Part shown: in pieces, positions 27,837 to 37,289 of the stretch
Numbering within the stretch: the first letter of the stretch is position 1
Layout: every line of letters begins with the position of its first letter
Assembly (NCBI GenBank): GCA_943788755.1
Contig: CALSRM010000001.1
Coordinates: 62,001 to 126,000, forward strand
Direction: 5' to 3'
Source of the DNA: an uncultured Flavobacteriales bacterium
GTDB taxonomy: Bacteria; Bacteroidota; Bacteroidia; Flavobacteriales_D; Parvicellaceae
Length of the DNA stretch: 64,000 nucleotides
The notes under the pieces: model-generated
The model's input: only the letters and a program-made list of their open reading frames with translations
Database searches by the model: none
What the model was told of the DNA's origin: nothing
Position numbers and translations under genes: made by a program

Positions 27837-28857
27837 ATGAGCTTTGATCCAAATGATGTTGGTGTGAATAATGGAAATATATTTGGTTTTCATACTACTG
27901 AAAATGAAGCAGAAGTATTGTTGATTCCTGTTCCTTGGGATTCAACGGCTTCTTATGGTCAAGGGACTTCAGCTGGCCCAAAAGCGATATTAGAGGCTTC
28001 TCTTCAACTCGATTTTTTTCATCCTGAGGTAGAAAATGCTTGGGATACAAAGGTTTTTATGACGCCTATTTCAGAAGATTGGAAAAATATAAATGATAAG
28101 CTAGCGGAAAGAACGGCTAAGTATATCCACTTTTTAGAAAATGGAGGTAATTTAAAAGAAAATAAGGAGCATCAAGAAACGATACGGAAATTGCAGTAGC
28201 TCAGAATTATTTGCGCGATAATTTGAAGAAGCGATCTGCCAAAGCTATTAATAATGGCCAAAAAGTAGGGGTAGTAGGAGGTGAACATAGTGTGCCTTTA
28301 GGTTTGATAGATGCTTTGGCGGATAAACATGCGTCTTTTGGAATTCTACAAATGGATGCGCATGCAGATTTGAGAAAAGGATATGAAGGTTTTGCGCAGT
28401 CACATGCTTCTATAATGTACAATGCATTGCAGCATAAAAGTGTTGCTTCATTAGTTCAGGTAGGTGTAAGAGATATTTCTCAGAGTGAAATAGATTTTAT
28501 TATGCTGATAAAAGAATCACCTCCTTTTTTGATTGGGACCTAAAAAGTAGGCAGTTTGAAGGGGCATTATGGTCTGATCAATGTAAAGATATTGTTAGCA
28601 GTCTTCCTCAGAAAGTTTATATAAGCTTTGATATTGATTGTCTTAAGCCGCATTTATGTCCGAATACAGGCACACCCGTTCCTGGAGGTCTAGAATTTGA
28701 AGAAGCTATCTATCTGCTTTTTGAAGTGGTGAAATCGGGTAGAGATATTATTGGATTTGATTTATGTGAAGTGGCTCCAGGCAATACAAAAGTAGATGCA
28801 ATAGTTGGTGCAAGAATCCTATGGAACCTCTGTCTTGTTGCGAATTATAATAAGTAA
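27837..28857 (+). pseudogene. Agmatinase-family ureohydrolase gene with two frameshifts
   Basis: Binuclear-manganese ureohydrolase (arginase/agmatinase family), which releases urea from a guanidino substrate. Three frames are needed: 27837-28199 (LLIPVPWDSTASYGQGTSAGP), from about 28160 to 28500 (GGEHSVP, MDAHADLR), and from about 28500 to TAA at 28857 (SFDIDCLKP, GFDLCEVAPG). All metal ligands (His of GGEH, DAHAD, DID) are present across the frames and each junction needs only a small indel. The protein would be about 340 residues. Placed directly after the AdoMetDC-spermidine synthase fusion, its substrate is probably agmatine or N1-aminopropylagmatine. Whether the lesions are real is unresolved. 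Confidence 0.85.
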
Positions 28858-28935
28858 CTACTATTATTTCTATTAATTGTTTACAAATATTGGGAATCTT
28901 TCCGGTAATCTTTTTAATTGTTCGATAATCCCTTT

Positions 28936-28943
28936 TACATTTG
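28936..28943 (+). promoter_or_regulatory. -7 box of the biotin operon
   Basis: TACATTTG 19 bp upstream of the bioB ATG; a TTG at 28918-28920 is spaced at 15, short of the usual 17-20. No clear BirA-type operator is seen. Confidence 0.5.
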
Positions 28944-28962
28944 TCCTATAAAATAGATCTTT

Positions 28963-30067
28963 ATGAATACTTGGACGAAAGAAGAGATAAGAGAAGTTTA
29001 TAATAAACCATTACTTGAATTGTTGTATGAAGCAGCTACAATTCATAGAAAGTACAACGACCCTAGAGAAGTTCAAATAAGTAAATTGGTGTCCATTAAA
29101 ACGGACGGTTGTCCGGAAGATTGCGGGTATTGTCCACAAGCAGCTCGATACCACACTGATATCAATGGAAATTCATTAATGAGTGTTGAAGAGGTCAAGG
29201 GGCATGCTCAAGAAGCAAAAGACATGGGTTCAAGCAGAGTTTGTATGGGTGCAGCTTGGAGAAATGTTAAAGATGATGCTGATTTTGATCAAGTACTAGA
29301 AATGGTGAAAGTCGGTCAATCAAATGGATATGGAAGTGTGTTGTACACTTGGTATGTTAACTGAAAATCAAGCCAGGAGATTAGCTGATGCCGGTCTATA
29401 TGCGTATAACCACAATTTAGATACATCAGAAGAATATTACAAAGAAGTCATTTCAACAAGGGGTTATGAAGATCGTTTGCAAACCATTGAAAATGCCAGA
29501 AAAGCGGATTTAACAGTTTGCTCAGGTGGAATTATCGGAATGGGAGAAAAAGACGAAGACAGAATTAGTATGTTGTATACTTATTCTTTAATGCGACCCC
29601 AACCTGAATCTGTTCCCATCAATGCTCTGGTTGCTGTTGAAGGAACTCCGCTTGAAGAGCAAAATCCAGTTCCAATTTGGGACATGATAAGAATGATTGC
29701 TACAACAAGAATTGTATTAGAACATTCAGCAGTTCGTTTATCAGCTGGAAGAACTGAAATGTCTGATGAAGGCCAAGCATTGTGTTTTATGGCTGGTGCC
29801 AATTCTATATTTGCAGGAGATAAACTGTTGACTACTCCAAACCCTGAGTTTAACAACGATTTAGCCTTGTTTGATAAATTAGGTCTTGTGCCAATGAAGG
29901 CATACAAGAAAGGCGATAAGCCAAAAATCAACGAAGCATATAAAGAAGCTCCAGAAAGCAAAGAAAAAATAAAATGGTCAAGACCGGAGCACAAAATAGA
30001 AAGAAACGAAGAGGCGAAACAGAAAGGAAAAGAAGTAAGAAAAGTTACTTCTGTTAAAGAACTTTAG
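28963..30067 (+). pseudogene. bioB: Biotin synthase gene with one frameshift
   Basis: Radical-SAM enzyme that inserts sulfur into dethiobiotin. The first frame (28963-29364) contains the cluster motif C50-x3-C54-x2-C57 (CPEDCGYC) and SSRVCMGAAWR. The second (open from 29324 to 30067) contains [27 protein letters not shown] and the [14 protein letters not shown] region. Removing the T at about 29329 (GGATATGG to GGAATGG) joins them as [12 protein letters not shown], matching the family exactly, so a single inserted base is the lesion. The C-terminus has a Lys/Glu-rich tail ([11 protein letters not shown] onward) longer than in E. coli BioB. First gene of the operon; 2-bp gap to bioF. Confidence 0.92.
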
Positions 30068-30069
30068 CA

Positions 30070-31185
30070 TTGCAGCCAATTCTTCAAATACTACAGGATA
30101 AATTAAACAAACGAATTGAAGAAGGCCTTTATCGGGAATTAAAAGATTATTCAGCATTCTGTGATTTTTCTTCGAACGATTATTTAGGTTTTTCACGAGA
30201 TCAAAAAGAATTAACGCAGTTTGGATCTACCGGTTCTCGTTTAATTTCTGGCAATAGTGCAGACATCGAAAGATTAGAGTCAGAAATTGCCGATTTTCAT
30301 CAAGCAGAATCTGGGTTAATTTTTAATTCTGGCTATGTAGCCAATCTTGGTTTATTTTCTACTATCCCCAATAGAGGAGATACTGTTTTATACGATGAAT
30401 TAATTCATGCATCTATAAGAGATGGAATTCGGTTGTCAAATGCAGATTCTTTTTCTTTCAAGCACAATGATGTTGAGCATTTGGAGGGAAAGTTGTCCAA
30501 ATTCAAAGGAAATGTTTTTGTTGTCGTAGAGTCCGTTTATTCTATGGATGGTGATTCTCCTGATTTATTAAAAGTATCAGAAGCATGTAGAAATTTCGGA
30601 GCGAATTTGATTGTTGATGAGGCCCATGCTGTGGGTGTTGTAGGGGAGAAAGGAGATGGTTTAGTAGCAAAATTACACCTTCAGAGAGAAGTGTTTGCAA
30701 CCGTAGTAACATTCGGTAAAGCCCTTGGTTCGCACGGTGCTATTATACTTGGTAGTGAAATTTTGCGGAATTATTTGATTAATTTTTGTCGCTCCTTTAT
30801 TTATACAACAGCCCCTTCTCCAGAGACTATCCTGACTATTCGAAACCAATATCATAAGCTTACAGAATTATATGAGAAAAACAGTTCTGAACCTTTGTTA
30901 GCTTTAGAATTGAAAAAATATTTTATTACCAAAGCAGGCGCATCGAGAGAATTAATAACTGGAGCTTATGGTAATGTTGTCTCTGTTGTTATTCCTGGAA
31001 ACGAAAATGTTAGAAAAGTTTCTAACAGCCTTAAAAATATTGGGTTGTACGCTAAAGAAATACTTTCTCCAACGGTTCCTAAAGGTGCGGAAAGGCTAAG
31101 AATTTGCTTTCATTCTTACAATTCTGTAACGGAGGTAAATAAACTGATAGAGTGTTTGAATAAGACGATAAATCTATCTAAATAG
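30070..31185 (+). CDS. bioF: 8-amino-7-oxononanoate synthase
   Basis: PLP enzyme joining pimeloyl thioester and alanine, 371 residues from a TTG start 2 bp after bioB. Conserved features: DFSSNDYLGFS near residue 32, GSTGSRLISGN, DEAHAVGVVG, and the PLP lysine K217 in TFGKALGSHG. Also related to glycine C-acetyltransferase, but the biotin operon context settles the assignment. Confidence 0.92.
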   Translation: MQPILQILQDKLNKRIEEGLYRELKDYSAFCDFSSNDYLGFSRDQKELTQFGSTGSRLISGNSADIERLESEIADFHQAESGLIFNSGYVANLGLFSTIPNRGDTVLYDELIHASIRDGIRLSNADSFSFKHNDVEHLEGKLSKFKGNVFVVVESVYSMDGDSPDLLKVSEACRNFGANLIVDEAHAVGVVGEKGDGLVAKLHLQREVFATVVTFGKALGSHGAIILGSEILRNYLINFCRSFIYTTAPSPETILTIRNQYHKLTELYEKNSSEPLLALELKKYFITKAGASRELITGAYGNVVSVVIPGNENVRKVSNSLKNIGLYAKEILSPTVPKGAERLRICFHSYNSVTEVNKLIECLNKTINLSK

Positions 31186-31276
31186 TTGATAAGTTTAACA
31201 TTGTCTTAATAGTTATTCTATTTCCTTTGGCACAATTTTCGTAATTTCAGCCTGTACGAAGCTAATCCTATTTATT

Positions 31277-32890
31277 TTGAACAGGTATCTCATTATACTC
31301 ATTACACTTTTTACTGTAAACGCATATGCGCAAGTCACCACTGTAGACTCGCTAGAAGCAGACTATTTAAATTGGTATAACAAATCTCCAGAATTGGATA
31401 AGGTCTGCGGTACTGCTGTTGATAGAGCATATGAAACAATCTTGAAAGATAAAGAACCACATAAAGTAATTATCGTTGCTGTTATTGATGGCGGTATTGA
31501 TGTCCGTCACGAAGACTTGAAAGGACAGGTTTGGATAAATATAAACGAAATCCCAGATAACGGTATTGATGATGATAAAAACGGCTATATAGACGATATT
31601 AATGGATGGAATTTTATAGGAAATAGTAAAGGAGAGCATTTAAATATCGAAAACCTTGAGGTAACACGAATTTACAGGGATTACAAAGCTAAGTTTGATT
31701 TAAAAACAGCTAATGATATTACCAAAGAAGATAAAGCTGATTTTGAGATGTACACAGCAGCTAAAGCGGAATATGAAGAGTATGTTGTAAAGTATGGAGG
31801 AATAATTGACCGATATACTAATAGTATTTTGGAAGTTAAGAAAGCAAACAAGGCTTTGAAAGCATTTTTGCAACAGGATTCAATTTCGATGGATGATATC
31901 AAAGGAATAGAATCGGAAGATTCGTTAATAAATAGTTACAAAAGATTACTTTCAAGCGGAACAAACTTAGCTTACTTGGAAGGTGCTATCGACTATTATA
32001 AGGTTTTCACAGAAGGTTATTTAAATCTTGAATTGAATGCGAGAAGTAATGTAATAGGTGATAATCTTTCTGACATGAAGGATGCATTTTATGGCAATGG
32101 AGACGTAAAAGGGCCAAATGCGGATCATGGGAGTATGGTTTCAGGAATAATTGGCGCTGTTAGAAACAATGGAATGGGTGTTAATGGTATTGCTACCGGA
32201 GTCAAAATAATGGCCTTAAGGTCAATTCCATACGGTGATGAATATGATAAAGATGTTGCTTTGTCAATTCGTTATGCTGTTGATAATGGAGCTAGCATAA
32301 TCAATATGAGTTTTGGTAAAGCTTATTCTCCTATGGAAAGTGAAGTTTATGCTGCAATTAAATATGCTGAAAGTAAGGGTGTGTTGATGATCGCGGCATC
32401 AGGTAACGAAGGACAAGATGTTGACGTAATAACACATTATCCGACTCCCTATTCAGAAAAGGGAAATCATGTTTCTACTTGGTTGACGGTAGGAGCAAAT
32501 TCAAAAGATTTTGAAGAGAAAATGACTGCTACTTTTTCAAATTATGGGACTGAAAAAGTACATATATTTGCTCCAGGAGTGAAAGTAATCTCAATATCTC
32601 CAGACGATAGTTATGATATGATGAATGGAACTAGTTTTTCTTGTCCTGTTGTAACAGGAGTAGCGGCATTAGTTTGGTCGTATTACCCAGAACTTTCCGC
32701 AAGTGAATTAAGAGAAATTTTAATGGAATCAGCTGTTATGTACAAAAACATCAAAGTGAATCTACCTGGTTCTTTTGAGGAAGATAAAGTACCAAGTGTT
32801 AAGTTTGGTAAACTGTCTGAATCAGGTGGGGTGGTCAATGCATATTATGCTTTACAAATGGCAGAAAAGAAAAGAGTAGAAGGGAAATAA
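31277..32890 (+). CDS. Exported S8 (subtilisin-like) serine protease inside the biotin operon
   Basis: 537-residue secreted protease from a TTG start, with signal peptide MNRYLIILITLFTVNAYAQ. The triad is Asp71 (AVIDGGIDVRHEDL), His284 (NADHGSMVSGIIGAV) and Ser453 (NGTSFSCPVVTGVAAL). Some 210 residues separate Asp and His, far more than in subtilisin. The extra segment (about 115-265) is charged and mostly helical, and shows KYGGIIDRYTNSI. No T9SS sorting domain, so likely periplasmic. It lies 91 bp after bioF and only 11 bp before bioD, so it is co-transcribed with biotin genes though it has no obvious part in the pathway. Confidence 0.9.
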   Translation: MNRYLIILITLFTVNAYAQVTTVDSLEADYLNWYNKSPELDKVCGTAVDRAYETILKDKEPHKVIIVAVIDGGIDVRHEDLKGQVWININEIPDNGIDDDKNGYIDDINGWNFIGNSKGEHLNIENLEVTRIYRDYKAKFDLKTANDITKEDKADFEMYTAAKAEYEEYVVKYGGIIDRYTNSILEVKKANKALKAFLQQDSISMDDIKGIESEDSLINSYKRLLSSGTNLAYLEGAIDYYKVFTEGYLNLELNARSNVIGDNLSDMKDAFYGNGDVKGPNADHGSMVSGIIGAVRNNGMGVNGIATGVKIMALRSIPYGDEYDKDVALSIRYAVDNGASIINMSFGKAYSPMESEVYAAIKYAESKGVLMIAASGNEGQDVDVITHYPTPYSEKGNHVSTWLTVGANSKDFEEKMTATFSNYGTEKVHIFAPGVKVISISPDDSYDMMNGTSFSCPVVTGVAALVWSYYPELSASELREILMESAVMYKNIKVNLPGSFEEDKVPSVKFGKLSESGGVVNAYYALQMAEKKRVEGK

Positions 32891-32901
32891 TATATTTAGG
32901 T

Positions 32902-33525
32902 TTGGAAAGTAAGTCTTTTTTTGTCACAGGAATAGATACAGATATTGGTAAAACGGTTGTGTCTGCAATTTTAGTAGAAGCTTTAAATGCGGATTATTGG
33001 AAGCCAATACAAAGTGGTGATCTCCACTATACCGATACCGATAAAGTTAAAGAGTTAGTAAATGGAAAAACTATTTTGCATCCTGAAGCGTATCGATTAA
33101 ACAAACCATTATCACCCCATGCCGCTGCCAAATTAGATAATATTTCGATTTCTTTGACTTCTTTTCAATTGCCAAAAACAAATAATAACTTAATCGTTGA
33201 AGGTGCGGGTGGCTTGCTTGTCCCAATTAATGAAGATGGAGACTATTTGTCAGATATAATCGTAAAGCTCGGGATGGAAATTATACTTGTCTCTAAAAAT
33301 TACCTAGGAAGTATAAATCATACATTATTGTCTATTGAGTATTTAAAATCAAAAAGTATTTCGATAAAAGGTATTATTATAATTGGAGAGAAAAATGAAT
33401 CTTCGGAGTCAATTATTGTCAAAAACACAGGAGTTAATATATTACATCGCGTTCCAATGGCAGAGAGTGTTACGTGCGATTTTATTAAAGAGCAAGCAGA
33501 GTTGTTAAGATCTGCTTTAAATTGA
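32902..33525 (+). CDS. bioD: Dethiobiotin synthetase
   Basis: ATP-dependent carboxylase closing the ureido ring of dethiobiotin, 207 residues. P-loop G10-IDTDIGKT, KPIQSGD (substrate lysine region) and VEGAGGLLVPI are all present. TTG start, 11 bp after the protease gene. Confidence 0.92.
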   Translation: MESKSFFVTGIDTDIGKTVVSAILVEALNADYWKPIQSGDLHYTDTDKVKELVNGKTILHPEAYRLNKPLSPHAAAKLDNISISLTSFQLPKTNNNLIVEGAGGLLVPINEDGDYLSDIIVKLGMEIILVSKNYLGSINHTLLSIEYLKSKSISIKGIIIIGEKNESSESIIVKNTGVNILHRVPMAESVTCDFIKEQAELLRSALN

Positions 33526-33562
33526 AAAATCTTTCTTTACTTTGGCTTCGTAAATAACCATC

Positions 33563-34834
33563 ATGTCAAAACTCAAAGAATTAGACAAAAAATACATCTG
33601 GCACCCTTTCGATCAAATGAAAGGAGCGGATATAATTCCAATTGTAAAAGGAGAAGGTTCTCACGTATTTGACGAAGATGGAAAGAAGTATATCGACGGT
33701 TTTTCTAGTTGGTGGGTAAATACACATGGACATGCAAACCCTTATATTGCTGAGAAATTATCCGAACAAGCTTTCACGCTTGAACATGTCGCTTTTGGGG
33801 GGTTTACGCATCCAAGTGCAGTAACGTTGTCGGAGAGGTTAGTAAATATACTTCCACAAAAAATTGAAAAGGTATTCTTTTCTGATAATGGTTCAACAGC
33901 TAACGAGGTAGCGCTCAAAATGTCAATTCAATATTGGTTTAACCAAGGTGAAAAAAGAAATCGATTTATTTCTCTTAAAGGAGACTATCACGGCGATACA
34001 TTTGGTAGCATGAGTCTTACGGCTAGGGGCGGTTTTAATGAGCCATTTGAGCGCTTTATGTTTGATGTTGATTTTATTGATATTCCAACAGAAGAGAATA
34101 GAATTGAATTATTAACAGAATTTGAGTTGTTGTTAAAAACGAATGACATCGCGGCCTTTATTTTTGAACCCATTGTGCAAGGTGCAGGCGGAATGATCAT
34201 GCATTCTCCGGAGGTGCTGTCTGAGTTAATAGGGTTGTGCAACCAATATGGAGTTATTGCAATTTCTGATGAAGTTTTTACAGGGTTTGGAAGAACTGGA
34301 AAGATGTTTGCCATAGACCATTGTGAAAATAAGCCAGACATTGTTTGCTTGTCTAAAGGAATAACGGGTGGCTTTATGGCTATGGGGATTACTGCTGTTT
34401 CTGATAAAATTTATCAAGCATTTTATTCTGACGATAAGGGGAAGACCTTTTTACATGGTCATTCTTATACAGGAAATGCATTGGCTTGCAGTGTGGCAAA
34501 TGCTTCTTTAGATTTATTTGAAAAAGAGGATGTTTGGCAAAATATTGAATCAATTTCTAAAATGCAAAGTGAGTTTGTTCGTTTAATTGCAACAAATTCA
34601 GGGGTAAGAGCTGCCCGGAGTTTTGGAACAATTGCAGCGGTCGAATTAGAATCCGATGGAGCAAGTTCTTATTTCAATAGCAAAGGAAAAGAAGCCTATA
34701 GTTTTTTATTAGAAAAAGGAATAATACTTAGACCGTTAGGAAATGTAATTGTTCTGATTCCCCCATATTGTATAAGTAGCAAGGATCTAGAATATATGTA
34801 TGAATCAATTCAAGAATATTTGAATTTAAGCTAG
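33563..34834 (+). CDS. bioA: Adenosylmethionine-8-amino-7-oxononanoate aminotransferase
   Basis: PLP aminotransferase making 7,8-diaminopelargonate, 423 residues. Opening IWHPFDQM and SSWWVNTHGH are characteristic of BioA; FIFEPIVQGAGGM, SDEVFTGFGRTG and PLP lysine K265 (CLSKGITGG) follow. A TACTTTG box 20 bp upstream could be an internal promoter. Its TAG shares the palindrome CTAG (34831-34834) with the stop of the convergent lipoprotein gene. Confidence 0.94.
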   Translation: MSKLKELDKKYIWHPFDQMKGADIIPIVKGEGSHVFDEDGKKYIDGFSSWWVNTHGHANPYIAEKLSEQAFTLEHVAFGGFTHPSAVTLSERLVNILPQKIEKVFFSDNGSTANEVALKMSIQYWFNQGEKRNRFISLKGDYHGDTFGSMSLTARGGFNEPFERFMFDVDFIDIPTEENRIELLTEFELLLKTNDIAAFIFEPIVQGAGGMIMHSPEVLSELIGLCNQYGVIAISDEVFTGFGRTGKMFAIDHCENKPDIVCLSKGITGGFMAMGITAVSDKIYQAFYSDDKGKTFLHGHSYTGNALACSVANASLDLFEKEDVWQNIESISKMQSEFVRLIATNSGVRAARSFGTIAAVELESDGASSYFNSKGKEAYSFLLEKGIILRPLGNVIVLIPPYCISSKDLEYMYESIQEYLNLS

Positions 34835-36261
34835 AAAGAAGCTCTAATCTTTTGTGAAATATCTTCTGGACTTGATTTAGTGACATCTTGGGTAGAGAAT
34901 TTCATTTCAACTAAATTACCCTCAAGATTTTGTTTGGTTAGTTTAAAGTTATCAATTATTGCAAGTTCTCCTTTCATTGTAACTCCCCAAAAAGAGTGAT
35001 GATTGTCCTTAGGAAATTTAATTTTATCAGGAAAACCAACTGGTACTACTGCTCTTGTTTTATTATCAATACAATATAATTCATAGAAGGATATTTCGTC
35101 ATTATTTTTGTTTTGATATTTGAAAAACAATTCAGTGAAATCGGTTAATATATAAAATCTATCGCAGTTAAAAATACCAAAATTATCTGATGTAAATACA
35201 CGCTGAATGCCAGCACTTGATTTATCTATATTGTCTGCGTTTTGTTCATAATTTTTTGCAATTTCCAACATTTTTTGTGTTTCAGCTTCTTGTTTTTCAT
35301 TAGCATCTTGAATCAATTTCATGTCTTTCTCATGTTCTTTAAATAATTCTTCATATTCATTAATTGCAGTTTCATAATCGTTACCTTCTAGTGCTGGTTC
35401 AACAAAGTACTCTAAGTTTATATCCTCTCCTGTATCTGATTTCCCATAAAATTTCAATTTATAAAGTCCTTTAGTATTTGTGTTTTTAACTTCAACATAA
35501 TACCAAGCTTTTTTACTTTCACCTCTTTTGTATTTTGATTTTTCAGAAACATGAAACATTACATTTTCATACTTTTTAAGTTCTGGAACATATTGGTCAT
35601 TGTCTAACTTAAGTGTAATTAATCTAGGGTCATTTGGGTCTAGTTTGTTTGGTTTTACCGGTGCTGGGTCTATTTTCTGTAAAGCCTTTATTGGAGTTGG
35701 TTGATTGTCTTTCTGAATTATTTTTAATGAAACCATAACCGAATCTTTACCCTTTGTTTCCCATTTTCCAGTTTTCTCATTAAAAGAATATAGCCCAAAA
35801 TCTGTTTCTGAACTTTGTGAATTTAATCCAACTTTAATCTCTTTACCTTTTGCGAATTGAATGTCATCAATAGGTTTTATTTCACACATTCCTGCGGATT
35901 CGAAAAAATGATCACCGCTTTCATCTTTGTATGTCATTGGTATTCCACTTAAGAAAATGTCTTCATTTGAATCGAACTCCCTAAATTTTATTTTCGTGGA
36001 TGAGTTAAGAGCTTTTCCTTGCTTATCAACGAAACATCCTTTAGGAATTTCAAGAAAAGAACCTGATTCAAATTGTATCAAAGTATCTTTATTTGGGTTT
36101 ATAGTTAACGTAATGAATTCAATGCATGTTCCAAAAGGAGGTGCTATGAATGATTTGGGTTCTGTTTTGCCGATTTTGGGTATATCAATTTTATAATTAT
36201 CCTCGGTCGAACAATTGTATAATAAAACTGTTGTAAAGATTACAAGTATAATATTTTTCAT
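34831..36261 (-). CDS. Large lipoprotein of unknown function
   Basis: 476 residues. Lipoprotein signal MKNIILVIFTTVLLYNC with acylated Cys17. The N-terminal beta domain has the pattern FESGSFLEIPKGCFVD, then IFLSGIPMTYKDESGDHFFESAGMCEI, seen in a group of Bacteroidetes surface or periplasmic proteins I cannot name further. A helical Glu/Lys-rich stretch (about 290-340) precedes a C-terminal beta region (FGIFNCDRFY). No enzymatic motif is visible. Confidence 0.8.
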   Translation of the reverse strand: MKNIILVIFTTVLLYNCSTEDNYKIDIPKIGKTEPKSFIAPPFGTCIEFITLTINPNKDTLIQFESGSFLEIPKGCFVDKQGKALNSSTKIKFREFDSNEDIFLSGIPMTYKDESGDHFFESAGMCEIKPIDDIQFAKGKEIKVGLNSQSSETDFGLYSFNEKTGKWETKGKDSVMVSLKIIQKDNQPTPIKALQKIDPAPVKPNKLDPNDPRLITLKLDNDQYVPELKKYENVMFHVSEKSKYKRGESKKAWYYVEVKNTNTKGLYKLKFYGKSDTGEDINLEYFVEPALEGNDYETAINEYEELFKEHEKDMKLIQDANEKQEAETQKMLEIAKNYEQNADNIDKSSAGIQRVFTSDNFGIFNCDRFYILTDFTELFFKYQNKNNDEISFYELYCIDNKTRAVVPVGFPDKIKFPKDNHHSFWGVTMKGELAIIDNFKLTKQNLEGNLVEMKFSTQDVTKSSPEDISQKIRASF

Positions 36262-36328
36262 ATTTCAAAGATTTAATATAAAGGTAATGAAGCTATTTTA
36301 ATTCGATACAATTTTTAATTGTGAAAAA

Positions 36329-36363
36329 AATAAAGCTCATTCTTATTAGGAATGAGCTTTATT
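36329..36363 (-). terminator. Terminator after the 36387 gene
   Basis: Perfect 14-bp stem AATAAAGCTCATTC - loop 36343-36349 - GAATGAGCTTTATT. On the minus strand it is followed by a T run, and it lies 24 bp past the stop at 36387. Confidence 0.88.
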
Positions 36364-36386
36364 TTCAATAATATAGGGTTGTTGAA

Positions 36387-37154
36387 CTACCCAGTGATCT
36401 CGTCGTATAGTTTTTTAAATTCTTCATTATCATCTAATAAACAATCTTCCCTTGCTTCATAGAAAAATGGTTGACCCATACTGATGACCTCAATTGCTTT
36501 TGCATGGTCTTTTTCATCAATAAATGAAGCGTATTCCATTAATGATTTACGTAAAAATCTTTGTTGAATTTCAGTTAAATCACCCAACTGAACATCTGTC
36601 CCAATCGTTTTGATTAAGTCGATAGCTGCTGCAACTATTTTTTTACCTTCTGTTTGGTTTTTCGTCCGAATTTCTAATTCTCCCCATAATAAACGAGCAC
36701 CATGATCTTTAGGGTCAAATGCACATACTTTTTTAAGAATACCTGCGGCCTTTTTGTATCCTTTTTCAGTGTTGGTAAGCATGTAGTTTTCTACATCCTC
36801 ATAGATAATTTCCTTTAATTGGTCTATGTATTCTTGAGAGTCTTCTTCATAAGTATTATCTGGATCTTTTTTTCTGTATTTTTTTGCAAAACTTAAAGCA
36901 GTGCTGTACGCCTTTGGCCAGTTTTCACTATATTGATGATCTTGGCTCATTTCAAAAGAAGCCATCGAAACATATAAATAAGGCAAAGGGTGCTTTTTGG
37001 TCTTCTCATTCTCAGTGTAATTTATTGCTTTCACAAAACATTTCTCATATTTCTCATCAACGTACAATATTAATAGGTCCTGATATTCTTGACTTAATAC
37101 TGTGTTTATTGAAGTGTATGATATTAGGGATAAAATGACAAGTAGCTTTTTCAT
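36387..37154 (-). CDS. Exported TPR-like helical protein
   Basis: 255 residues with signal peptide MKKLLVILSLISYTSINTVLSQ. The remainder is almost wholly helical with TPR-like segments (YLYVSMASFEMS, GYKKAAGILKKVCAFDPKDHGARLLWGELEI). No catalytic motif. Probably a periplasmic scaffold or partner protein; monocistronic, with its own terminator. Confidence 0.78.
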   Translation of the reverse strand: MKKLLVILSLISYTSINTVLSQEYQDLLILYVDEKYEKCFVKAINYTENEKTKKHPLPYLYVSMASFEMSQDHQYSENWPKAYSTALSFAKKYRKKDPDNTYEEDSQEYIDQLKEIIYEDVENYMLTNTEKGYKKAAGILKKVCAFDPKDHGARLLWGELEIRTKNQTEGKKIVAAAIDLIKTIGTDVQLGDLTEIQQRFLRKSLMEYASFIDEKDHAKAIEVISMGQPFFYEAREDCLLDDNEEFKKLYDEITG

Positions 37155-37256
37155 TATATGTTTTTTTAATTACAAATGACTTTTCAAAAGTCGTGCCCAA
37201 AATACTAAATAACTATTACTAATAGATAATGATTTATATAAAAGAATAAAAATGGA

Positions 37257-37284
37257 TTGTTGATAGTCATATTTTTTACATTTG
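37257..37284 (+). promoter_or_regulatory. Promoter of the 37290 gene
   Basis: TTG 37257-37259, 17-bp spacer, TACATTTG 37277-37284. The box ends 5 bp before ATG 37290, so transcription would start at or beside the start codon (leaderless). This also argues against the in-frame Met at 37257. Confidence 0.5.
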
Positions 37285-37289
37285 TAAAA

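Noticed and set aside
28858-28962. BirA or BioR operator before bioB
   Set aside because: TTGTTTACAA-like bases at 28878 lack the second half-site at a suitable distance.
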